NCBI RefSeq assembly: GCF_003265345.1
Contig: NZ_QFWW01000002.1
Location: forward strand, 411,327 to 475,326
Source of the DNA: Lentzea terrae
GTDB lineage: Bacteria; Actinomycetota; Actinomycetes; Mycobacteriales; Pseudonocardiaceae
Length of the DNA: 64,000 bases
Direction: 5' to 3'
Position 1 is the first letter of the stretch. Each line of letters opens with the position of its first letter. The translations under genes were made by a program, and so were the position numbers. A model generated the notes under the pieces. It saw nothing but the letters and a program-made list of their open reading frames with translations. It searched no databases and had not been told where the DNA came from. Shown here piece by piece: positions 21,574-29,980 of this stretch.

Positions 21574-22800
21574 ATGGCGCCCGTCAAGCCCACCGTTCCG
21601 CATCCGAACGCGAACTACCCAGGCCAGCCGCATGAAGAAATGAAGAAGCTGGTCACCGAGAAGTACAGCCCGACCGAGGCGAACCAGGTGATCGACGCCT
21701 GGGCCCAACTCGGTACCAAGTTCAAGGAACTGGCCACCGACTTCAACATCCTGGTCAACGGGTCGCAGGCGGGGTGGACGGGCAAGGCAGCCGAGGCGGT
21801 CCGGGGAGCGCTCGGCAAGGTGGGCACCTTCGCCGACACCACCGGTGAGGGCTTCACGCGCACTTCGAACGCCATCGCCACGCAGCGGGACGCGGCGGTT
21901 CAGGCGAACAAGAGCATGCCCGAGCCGGTCGACTTCAACCCCCTCGACATCGCGAAGAAGTGGGCGGGCGCCTCCGTCATCTTCCCGCCGGCGATGGTCG
22001 CCTCGCCGGTCGAGATGTTCATGAAGCACAACGAGAAGCAAGAGGCCAAGGCCGAAGCTGTGCAGGTCATGCAGACGCGCGACAACACGATGATGTCGGC
22101 CGCGATGTCCATGCCCACCATGGAGTCCACCCCGCAGGTCACGCAGGATCAGGGCGTCACGCAGCCCAGCAGCAGCAACAGCTCGCACAGCCTGAGCAAC
22201 GTCAACGCCAACCAGCGGTTCAGCAACACCGGCATGCCGTCTATGCCTCCGGGCACCAACAACGGCACGACGAACCCGTCCTGGGTCGCTCCGCCCACCA
22301 AGGACCCGAACCTGCCGGGCAACCTGAACAACCCGAACAACCCCGGCGGCAACAACCAGAACCGCCCGCCGTACGGACCTCCCGGCATGCTGCCACCCGG
22401 CATGCGCCCGCCCAACGGTCAGGGCAGGCCTCCCGGCGGTGGACCCGGCATGCGTCCCGGCGGACCCGGTGGACCTGGCGGTGGGCCCGGTGGCGCGGGT
22501 GGCCGCGGCATGGGTGCCGGTGGCATGGGTGCCGGTGGGCGCGGCATGGGCAGCTTCGGGCCTGCCAACCCCGGCGGTGGCGCCGGCGTCATGGGCAACG
22601 CGGGAGCTGCAGGAACAGCGGCGGGTGGCGCAACTGGTCGCGCGGGTGCCGCGGGCGGCATGGGTGCTGGTGGCGCCGGCGCCGGTGCCGGCGGCGGCCA
22701 AGGTGGGGAGGACAAGGAGCACAAGTCGAACTACCTCGTGCCCACTGACGAGTTCTTCGACGACGATCGCATGGTCGCGCCGCCGGTGATCGGCGGATGA
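21574..22800 (+). CDS. PPE-like ESX secretion protein with Gly/Pro-rich tail
   Basis: 408 residues. The first ~150 are helical with a WxG-type turn (NILVNGSQAGWTGKAAEAV), consistent with the WXG100/PPE fold secreted by type VII systems. Residues ~230-380 are low complexity, rich in Asn/Pro and then Gly/Ala/Met (such as GGPGGPGGGPGGAGG). The C-terminus ends in an acidic tail (TDEFFDDDRMVAPPVIGG). The ATG follows a GAGGGGGG-type ribosome site. Its stop overlaps the espG start (ATGA). EspG proteins are chaperones that bind PPE proteins, so these two probably form a substrate-chaperone pair. Confidence 0.85.
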   Translation: MAPVKPTVPHPNANYPGQPHEEMKKLVTEKYSPTEANQVIDAWAQLGTKFKELATDFNILVNGSQAGWTGKAAEAVRGALGKVGTFADTTGEGFTRTSNAIATQRDAAVQANKSMPEPVDFNPLDIAKKWAGASVIFPPAMVASPVEMFMKHNEKQEAKAEAVQVMQTRDNTMMSAAMSMPTMESTPQVTQDQGVTQPSSSNSSHSLSNVNANQRFSNTGMPSMPPGTNNGTTNPSWVAPPTKDPNLPGNLNNPNNPGGNNQNRPPYGPPGMLPPGMRPPNGQGRPPGGGPGMRPGGPGGPGGGPGGAGGRGMGAGGMGAGGRGMGSFGPANPGGGAGVMGNAGAAGTAAGGATGRAGAAGGMGAGGAGAGAGGGQGGEDKEHKSNYLVPTDEFFDDDRMVAPPVIGG

Positions 22801-23546
22801 GGCAGATCGCTCAGCTCTCCCTGCCCGCGTTCGAGGTTCTCTGGGAGGACCTGCGGGCGGGGAGCATTCCCTACCCCTTTGAGATCAACCAGCACGGCGA
22901 GACGCTCGACGAGCGCGCCCGCATCAAGGCTTCGGTGCACCAGGAGCTCGAACGCCGAGGGCTCGTGCGGCGCGGGCGGCCGGAGCCTGACCTCGAGGAC
23001 GCGCTGAACCTGTTGGCGCGCCCCGAACTTCGCGTCATCGCGATGTGCATGCCGGACTTGAACCAGCAGAAAGTCGTCAGGGCCAGCGTGGTGGCCCGCG
23101 GCGGGTATGCCGTGCTGGTCAACCAGGACGACGCCGGCATCACGCTGAACCTGGTGCAGCCCAACGAGATCGCGACGAGCCTGGCCAACGCCATGCCGCC
23201 GGGCCGCCCAGGCCCCGGCAAACTCGTGACCGTGCCTGCACAAGCCTTCGAAGCCCCGCAACAACAAGACGGCTTCCGGCAATCGGTTCGCACGACGCAG
23301 AACGACGATGTCCGCATCGCAAAGCAGATGCTGACCGGGCCGGCCATCGGCAACGGCCACTTCCTCGTCCAGATGGGACAGGGGCGCACCAAACGGGACT
23401 TCCCGCCCGTCACCTGGATCGACACGAACCAGGGCCGCTACACCAACGTCGAGACCCGCGCAGGCTGGTTCACCATCAGTCCTGCCGACAACATGGGTCT
23501 GGCGCGGCACCTGGGACAGGTGCTTGCGATGACGAGCGAACGATAG
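22797..23546 (+). CDS. espG: EspG-family ESX secretion chaperone
   Basis: 249 residues. The pattern fits EspG: an N-terminal segment about an aspartate-poor strand-helix pair (LSLPAFEVLWEDLRAGSIPY), a central beta-rich part (ASVVARGGYAVLVNQDDAGI) and a C-terminal strand (ETRAGWFTISPADNMGLARH). EspG binds the tip of PE/PPE substrates in the cytoplasm before type VII export. It starts inside the PPE-like gene (ATGA overlap) and is followed by a strong hairpin, so the four-gene unit ends here. No eccB/C/D/E genes lie in this window, so any secretion would rely on a core apparatus elsewhere. Confidence 0.85.
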   Translation: MRQIAQLSLPAFEVLWEDLRAGSIPYPFEINQHGETLDERARIKASVHQELERRGLVRRGRPEPDLEDALNLLARPELRVIAMCMPDLNQQKVVRASVVARGGYAVLVNQDDAGITLNLVQPNEIATSLANAMPPGRPGPGKLVTVPAQAFEAPQQQDGFRQSVRTTQNDDVRIAKQMLTGPAIGNGHFLVQMGQGRTKRDFPPVTWIDTNQGRYTNVETRAGWFTISPADNMGLARHLGQVLAMTSER

Positions 23547-23551
23547 GCACA

Positions 23552-23599
23552 CACGCGGTCACGCGCGAGGCGGCGGATCCTCAAGCGCGTGACCGCGTG
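23552..23599 (+). terminator. Terminator after espG
   Basis: A perfect 15-bp inverted repeat (CACGCGGTCACGCGC / GCGCGTGACCGCGTG) begins five bases after the espG stop; a second short stem (GAGG/CCTC) can form inside the loop. There is no T run. Confidence 0.75.
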
Positions 23600-24116
23600 C
23601 CCTCCCCGACGTCAGAACATACGACCGTTTGGCCCCAGCGAACCCGAACGTCAGGTTATTGGCCAGGATTTGGCAACTCAGCGCCCGGCTCCGCGGCGCG
23701 CAGCCCCTCGTTCGGCGCATTGACAATTCGCAATTGTGCCGCGCCTGTTCCATTCCGATCAGGAACGACTATTGTTTCAACAATCAGCGGCAAAGACGCC
23801 GGAATGCACGTCAGCCATGCCGTTGACCAGCGCAAACGCGAAGTGCTCAATTCAATGACAGAAAGTGGACAGGACAATGTCATCTCCTGCGCGCCGGGAG
23901 TGGGTCGCTGCTCGGGCTTGGGCGGGTCTCGCCGCGCGGACCGCTCGCGCTCGACTCAGCGGTGAGCCGGATCGCGCTGCGCTCGATGCGTTGCAGGCTC
24001 ATCGGCGGGTTGTCCGGGAGCAGCAACGGCAGCACGTCGTACGCGGAGTGCTGGCCGCCGAGCGGCGCAAGGCCCGCGATCGTGACCAGCGGCATCACCA
24101 CGGGCGGAGGAAGCTC
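23600..24116. other. 517-bp spacer with AT-rich palindromes; no convincing gene
   Basis: The left part (to ~23865) is AT-richer than its neighbours and holds a TTGACA-like box (23720-23725) overlapping the palindrome ACAATT-CGC-AATTGT (23723-23737), and a second palindrome ATTGTT-TC-AACAAT (23771-23784). The right part (23877-24116) has open frames on both strands. One is in frame with the gene at 24117 and could extend it at the N-terminus from an ATG at 23877, but codon use there is poorer. A minus-strand frame has good third-base GC but no ribosome site. I see no gene I can support. Confidence 0.5.
23723..23737. promoter_or_regulatory. Perfect 15-bp palindrome overlapping a -35-like box
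   Basis: ACAATT-CGC-AATTGT overlaps TTGACA (23720-23725). With the related ATTGTT-TC-AACAAT at 23771-23784, it could be a repressor site. No -10 box is obvious. Confidence 0.35.
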
Positions 24117-24377
24117 ATGAGCGAACGAAACTTCGTCCACATCGGACACATCAAGGACGTGAGCGCGGTGCTGAGGCTCCTCGACGAGCTGCGTGAGGAC
24201 CTCAACGACGCCAAGGCGCCGACGGCCACCATCGAGACGGTTGACGACCTGCGTGTCGAGGCGCGCAAACCCAAGCCCCGCAAGGAAGTCACCGATCAGC
24301 TGATGGAAGAGCTGGCTGACCGCGGCCTTGGCGAGCAGATGAGGGAACTGGCGAAGGCCTTCGACGCGCTGTTCTAG
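24117..24377 (+). CDS. Small helical protein of unknown function
   Basis: 86 residues from an ATG with a very good ribosome site (GGAGGAAG, four bases before). The sequence is mostly helix and charged (VLRLLDELREDLNDAK; QLMEELADRGLGEQMRELAK), with a KPKPRKE linker in the middle. There are no membrane segments or known motifs. It follows the ESX-like locus but is separated from it by a terminator. Its stop overlaps the prmC stop by four bases in convergent orientation. An in-frame extension upstream to 23877 is possible but less likely. Confidence 0.7.
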   Translation: MSERNFVHIGHIKDVSAVLRLLDELREDLNDAKAPTATIETVDDLRVEARKPKPRKEVTDQLMEELADRGLGEQMRELAKAFDALF

Positions 24378-25240
24378 ACGCGGCGGGCGGTTGCGAACCG
24401 AGGCCGCCCCGCCAGATCAAAGTGGTCAGCGACGTCCGTCAGCACTCGGCGCGCTGAGAGCAGGGCCGGCACGGATTCACCCTGTGTGTCGTCGTGCTCG
24501 ATGCCGACGGAACCGCCCGGCTTCAGCCACCGCGCGGCAGCGGAAACGACGTGCCGGATCACGTCCAGGCCGTCGGCGCCGGAGAACACCGCGTGATGCG
24601 GATCGTGCACGCCGACCTCGGGCTGGACCTCCACTCCCTCTGGCACGTAAGGCGGATTGCACACCACGAGATCCACCTGACCGTCCAGATCGGACAGCAG
24701 CGCCGGATCCGTGGCGTCGCCGGAGTGCAGCCGCAGCGGCGTGTCTCCCAGAGCAGCCCGCGCGTCGGCGTTGCGGCGCGTCCACGCAAGCGCTTGCGGA
24801 TCGATCTCCACCGCGTGCACCACGGCGTCCGGCCGAGCGTGCGCGATCGACAAGGCCAACGCGCCGGTCCCGGTGCACAGATCCACGACCACGGGCGAAG
24901 AAACGCCGACGAGAGCCTTCAGGCCCCACTCCATCAGCAGTTCTGTTTCCGGCCGCGGCACGAACACGCCAGGCCCGACCTCGACCGAGATCGGACCCAT
25001 CTGCGCCCAGCCGAGGATGTGCTGCAACGGAATCCGCGAGGCCCGGACGCGGACGAGCTTGTGCAGCTGGTCGATCACCGGCGGATCGACCAGCGGGATG
25101 AGCGGCAGCCGCCCGCGTTCGACCCCGAGCACGTGCGCGGCCAGGTACTCCGCGTCGACGCGTGCGCTGTCCACGCCCGCCTCGGAGAGGATCTTGGCCG
25201 CCTCGGAGATCGCGAGGCGGAGCGGCTGCCGGTTCATCAT
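24374..25240 (-). CDS. prmC: Release factor glutamine methyltransferase
   Basis: 288 residues. It methylates the Gln of the GGQ loop in release factors, using S-adenosylmethionine. A helical N-terminal domain (residues 1-75) precedes a Rossmann methyltransferase domain with VVDLCTGTGALALSIAHARP (SAM site) and the catalytic VVCNPPYVPEG. Two ATGs in tandem (25240, 25237) could start it. It is the last gene of a minus-strand run from prfA, its substrate, but two metabolic genes lie between them. Confidence 0.95.
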   Translation of the reverse strand: MMNRQPLRLAISEAAKILSEAGVDSARVDAEYLAAHVLGVERGRLPLIPLVDPPVIDQLHKLVRVRASRIPLQHILGWAQMGPISVEVGPGVFVPRPETELLMEWGLKALVGVSSPVVVDLCTGTGALALSIAHARPDAVVHAVEIDPQALAWTRRNADARAALGDTPLRLHSGDATDPALLSDLDGQVDLVVCNPPYVPEGVEVQPEVGVHDPHHAVFSGADGLDVIRHVVSAAARWLKPGGSVGIEHDDTQGESVPALLSARRVLTDVADHFDLAGRPRFATARRV

Positions 25241-25255
25241 CAGCGGAAAGTTATC

Positions 25256-26641
<1,386 letters not shown>

Positions 26642-26652
26642 AAGCACACACC

Positions 26653-27861
26653 CTAGGTCCCGAGCTGCTCCTGCAAGAACTCAACCGTCCTTTTCCAAGC
26701 GTTCGCCTGAGCGTGCGCTGTGGCCTGCGGAACACCACCACCCGAGAAGGTGACACCGGGCCCCGGATAGGTCACGTCGGTGGCCGGACGGTACGGCGGG
26801 GCCGCGATCAGGTGTCCTGCCTCGGGATACACGACGTGCTCGAACGGGAACGGGTGCTCGTGGTCCTTCAACCGCCGCATCGCGACCTCGCTCAGCTCGG
26901 TCGACGGCCACCCGTCGTCGTGCCCGGACGAGATGAGCAACACACCCCCGACGATGTTCTCGACGCGGATCTCGGTGTCCTCGGGGATGCCGTCGGACGT
27001 GTCGAACGCGAGCCGCAGCGGCACCGGCTCGTCGTTGACGATCTTCGACCGCAGCTCGTCGCCCACGTAGTACGGCAGGTACGGCAGCGGCTCGCCCTTC
27101 AACGTCCACGACGCCGCGTCGTGCTGGAGGATCTGCAGCAGGTTCGCGCCGGGCCCGATGCCCTGAGTCACCACGCCGCTGCCGACGACACTGACGACGG
27201 CCCTGACCTGCGGGTACGTCGCGCCGATCAGCAACGCCAGCTCGCCGCCACGAGAGCCGCCGATGACGCCGATCTCGCCGGAACGTTCGGCGAGGAAGTC
27301 GATGGCGGTGCCGAAGTACTCGAGCGGGATGTCCACGAGCCGCTCCGGCAGTCCCTTCATGCCGAAGTAGCCGAGCGCGAAGGTCACGAACCCGTGCGCG
27401 GCCAGCAACGCCGCGTCCGACTCGTGCAGGCCGCCCTCCGAGCCACCGAGCACGATGACGCCAGGCAGCTCGGTTCCGTCGTCCCCAGGGGCGAACAGGG
27501 TGCCCACCAGGCCGTTCTCCCGGACCTCCACCCGCTCGACGCCCTCGGGCACGGTCAGCCGCTCGAGGACGCGGTCGCCCACGCCCTCCACCGACAGGCA
27601 CATCGGCGCAGGCTTCCCGCCGGTGCGTTCCAGCGACCAGAACAACCCCATCGGGTCAACGCCGCGATAGCTGCCCTCCGCCGGAGCGTGCCTCGTCAGG
27701 TCGACGACACCGCGATCATCAGCGGTGAAGACGGCATGGGACGCGCGGTCGCCCGTGGAGAGCTGAACCGTGATCGGCTGGCCGGGTTTCAGGCCGACGA
27801 CGACGATGTCGACCGGTTGATCGAGGGGTGCGGTCTGCGGATTCACCAGGATCTCGGCCAC
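26653..27861 (-). CDS. Acyl-CoA thioesterase/BAAT-family alpha/beta hydrolase
   Basis: 402 residues. An N-terminal beta-rich Bile_Hydr_Trans-type domain (about 1-125) precedes a BAAT C-terminal hydrolase domain. The nucleophile elbow is [12 protein letters not shown] (Ser or its neighbour; mammalian BAAT uses Cys here), followed by the acid in [12 protein letters not shown] and the catalytic His in [12 protein letters not shown]. It probably hydrolyses acyl-CoA thioesters or transfers the acyl group to an amine; the substrate is unknown. It sits 22 bases after prfA and 11 bases before lpdA, so it is in the release-factor transcript. Confidence 0.88.
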   Translation of the reverse strand: MAEILVNPQTAPLDQPVDIVVVGLKPGQPITVQLSTGDRASHAVFTADDRGVVDLTRHAPAEGSYRGVDPMGLFWSLERTGGKPAPMCLSVEGVGDRVLERLTVPEGVERVEVRENGLVGTLFAPGDDGTELPGVIVLGGSEGGLHESDAALLAAHGFVTFALGYFGMKGLPERLVDIPLEYFGTAIDFLAERSGEIGVIGGSRGGELALLIGATYPQVRAVVSVVGSGVVTQGIGPGANLLQILQHDAASWTLKGEPLPYLPYYVGDELRSKIVNDEPVPLRLAFDTSDGIPEDTEIRVENIVGGVLLISSGHDDGWPSTELSEVAMRRLKDHEHPFPFEHVVYPEAGHLIAAPPYRPATDVTYPGPGVTFSGGGVPQATAHAQANAWKRTVEFLQEQLGT

Positions 27862-27883
27862 AACGCGCCCCTCTCACGTCGGA

Positions 27884-28951
27884 TTACCCGCCTGCGAGCC
27901 GTTCTGCCCGGTCGGCGGCGGCCAGCGCGTCCACCACCGCGTCCAGGTCACCGTCGAGCACCTGGTCCAGGTTATGCGCTTTGTACCCAACCCGGTGATC
28001 AGAAATTCGCGATTCGGGGAAGTTGTAGGTCCGCACCCGCTCACTCCGGTCGACCGTCCGGATCTGCGTGCGACGCGCGTCCGACTGCTCCTGCGCCTTC
28101 TGCTCCTCCGCGAGGGCAGCGAGGCGGGACTGCAGCACCTGCATCGCGCGCGCCTTGTTCTGCAACTGGCTGCGCTCGTTCTGGCAGGAGACGACGATGC
28201 CGGTCGGCAGGTGCGTGATGCGGACCGCGGAGTCGGTGGTGTTGACCGACTGCCCGCCCTTGCCGCTCGACCGGTAGACGTCGATGCGCAGGTCCTTCTC
28301 GTCGATCTCGACCTCGCCACTGACCTCTTCGGCCTCGGGGAACACGAGCACGCCGGCCGCGGACGTGTGGATGCGCCCCTGCGACTCGGTGACGGGCACG
28401 CGCTGCACCCGGTGCACGCCGCCCTCCCACTTCAGCCGGCTCCAGACACCGTCCGGGGTAGCGCTCTTGGTCTTGATGGAGACCGTGACGTCCTTGAACC
28501 CGCCCAGGTCGGAGTCGGTGCCGTCGAGCATCTCGACCTTCCAGCCCTGACGCTCCGCATACCGCGTATACATACGCAGCAGGTCACCGGCGAACAGCGC
28601 GGACTCCTCGCCACCCTCACCGGACTTGATCTCCAGCAACACGTCGTCGCCGTCGTGCGGGTCGCGCGGCAGCAGCAACTCGGTGAGCTTCTCCTCCAGC
28701 TTGGGAAGCTGCTCCTCGAGCTGCTCGGCCTCCTCCTGGAACGCCTTGTCCTCAGCAGCGAGCTCCTTGGCCGCCTCGAGGTCGCTCTTGACCTGCTCGA
28801 TCTCGCGAGCCGTCTGCACGATCGGCCCGAGCTGGGCGTACCGCTTGCCGAGCTTGCGCGCGCCTGCCTGGTCAGCGTGCACGCTGGGGTCGGCGAGCTT
28901 CTTCTCGAGCTCGTCGTACTCGGCTAGCAGGCTGTCCAGCGACTGCGACAC
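27884..28951 (-). CDS. prfA: Peptide chain release factor 1
   Basis: 355 residues. It recognises UAA/UAG and triggers peptide release. The GGQ catalytic loop ([19 protein letters not shown]) and the anticodon-like region upstream ([20 protein letters not shown]) are present, with the N-terminal coiled-coil domain. It follows rpmE after a strong terminator, so it probably has its own promoter in 28952-28990 or depends on read-through. Confidence 0.97.
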   Translation of the reverse strand: MSQSLDSLLAEYDELEKKLADPSVHADQAGARKLGKRYAQLGPIVQTAREIEQVKSDLEAAKELAAEDKAFQEEAEQLEEQLPKLEEKLTELLLPRDPHDGDDVLLEIKSGEGGEESALFAGDLLRMYTRYAERQGWKVEMLDGTDSDLGGFKDVTVSIKTKSATPDGVWSRLKWEGGVHRVQRVPVTESQGRIHTSAAGVLVFPEAEEVSGEVEIDEKDLRIDVYRSSGKGGQSVNTTDSAVRITHLPTGIVVSCQNERSQLQNKARAMQVLQSRLAALAEEQKAQEQSDARRTQIRTVDRSERVRTYNFPESRISDHRVGYKAHNLDQVLDGDLDAVVDALAAADRAERLAGG

Positions 28952-28990
28952 TTTGTTCGGCTCCTTCTAGGTGGTCCCTCTAGAACGGCA

Positions 28991-29033
28991 AACGGCGCCT
29001 GCCTCGGCACGTTTGCCGAGGTCAGGCGCCGTT
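28991..29033 (-). terminator. Strong hairpin between rpmE and prfA
   Basis: AACGGCGCCTG pairs with CAGGCGCCGTT and, inside, CCTCGGCA pairs with TGCCGAGG, giving 19 base pairs with one bulge. It lies 8 bases past the rpmE stop on the minus strand. Confidence 0.8.
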
Positions 29034-29040
29034 GAAGCAG

Positions 29041-29253
29041 CTACTTGTTGCGCTTGCCGTAACGCGCCTCGAAGCGCGCGACGCGACCGCCGGTGTCCAG
29101 GATGCGCTGCTTGCCCGTGTAGAACGGGTGGCAGTTCGAGCACATCTCGACGCGAACCTCGGCCGCGGCGGTGGTGCTGCGCGTGGTGAAGTGGTTGCCG
29201 CAGCTGCACGTCACCTCGGTGACGGTGTACTCCGGGTGGATGCCAGTCTTCAA
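29041..29253 (-). CDS. rpmE: 50S ribosomal protein L31, zinc-binding form
   Basis: 70 residues. Four cysteines in VTCSCGNHF and [15 protein letters not shown] mark the zinc-containing (C+) form, as opposed to the zinc-free paralogue many actinomycetes make under zinc limitation. The length is normal. It lies upstream of prfA and downstream of rho in the conserved order, with a small membrane-protein gene inserted on the other strand. Confidence 0.97.
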   Translation of the reverse strand: MKTGIHPEYTVTEVTCSCGNHFTTRSTTAAAEVRVEMCSNCHPFYTGKQRILDTGGRVARFEARYGKRNK

Positions 29254-29447
29254 GATCTTGTCCCTTTCAAGGATGGCCGCCGGGTCCCAGTTGGTGAACG
29301 GGTGAACCGGAGCCGGACTCGACCGTTTAGTTTGCCAGACCCTTCAACACGTGCAAAAACGCGGTTGTTCCCACGGCCCGCACGGCAGGTCTCGGGTGGC
29401 AGAAATCACAGCCGTTTAACGTCCCTGATACGCCGTTCGGCGCAAGG

Positions 29448-29465
29448 TGTGGCCGTTCGGCCACA
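29448..29465. repeat. 18-bp inverted repeat between rpmE and a small membrane gene
   Basis: TGTGGCCG-TT-CGGCCACA is perfect over 8+8 bases. It lies about 45 bases before the gene at 29509 and nearly 200 bases upstream of rpmE. It could be a regulatory site for the plus-strand gene; the two-base loop makes a stable RNA hairpin less likely. Confidence 0.4.
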
Positions 29466-29508
29466 TACGGCTCCGTGTTGTTGGTGACCGTCCATCAGAC
29501 TGTGTGCC

Positions 29509-29895
29509 GTGTTCTGCACCGCCGAACGGCCAATGAACCAGCGCCTGTGGCTGGCCGTGCCGTTCCTGTTCTCCGCCGCCGTGTTCGGCCTGATGGGGTC
29601 GGCAGGGCTGATCACCGCATCCTGGACCACGGTGCCGCTGTCACCCGTGGTGTCCGGCGCAGGCGTGGCCGTAGCGGCTGCCGTGTCCGGCGGCGTGCGA
29701 TGGCGGCGTTCCTGGCAACGCACCTGGCTGCGGTGGCCGTATCTGGTCGCTGTGCTGACCTTCGGGGTGCTGGTGGGCGCGGTGGAGGTACCCGCGCTGG
29801 TCACTGCAGTGGTAGGGCTGCCGGTGCTGCTGGGCCTGGTGTTCCAGTGCCTGGTGCAGAACGACGAGAACCAGGCGGCCTCAGACTGCCGCTGA
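29509..29895 (+). CDS. Small membrane protein of unknown function
   Basis: 128 residues with about four hydrophobic segments (LWLAVPFLFSAAVFGLMG; VVSGAGVAVAAAVSG; LVAVLTFGVLVGAVEVPALV; AVVGLPVLLGLVFQCLV). Neither the GTG at 29509 nor the ATG at 29533 has a good ribosome site. It lies on the opposite strand between rpmE and rho, which are normally adjacent, and shares a bidirectional terminator with rho. Function unknown. Confidence 0.7.
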   Translation: MFCTAERPMNQRLWLAVPFLFSAAVFGLMGSAGLITASWTTVPLSPVVSGAGVAVAAAVSGGVRWRRSWQRTWLRWPYLVAVLTFGVLVGAVEVPALVTAVVGLPVLLGLVFQCLVQNDENQAASDCR

Positions 29896-29924
29896 CACTT
29901 CGGCATTCGAGTGACCGGACAGCG

Positions 29925-29957
29925 AAAGACCCCCGATGACCAGCACCGGGGGTCTTT
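29925..29957. terminator. Bidirectional terminator between rho and the membrane gene
   Basis: AAAGACCCCCG / CGGGGGTCTTT forms an 11-bp stem, with T-rich flanks on both strands, so it can end transcription from either side. Confidence 0.85.
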
Positions 29958-29980
29958 TCACGTGAAACTTACGCCGAGAA

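Noticed and set aside
23877..24116. Possible 80-residue N-terminal extension of the small protein at 24117
   Set aside because: Codon third positions are poorer than the genome norm and the internal ATG has a better ribosome site; an experiment on the N-terminus would decide.
23880..24149. Minus-strand frame with high third-position GC opposite the start of the small gene at 24117
   Set aside because: There is no ribosome site or recognised motif; the plus-strand gene has an excellent ribosome site. Left as unresolved, not annotated.
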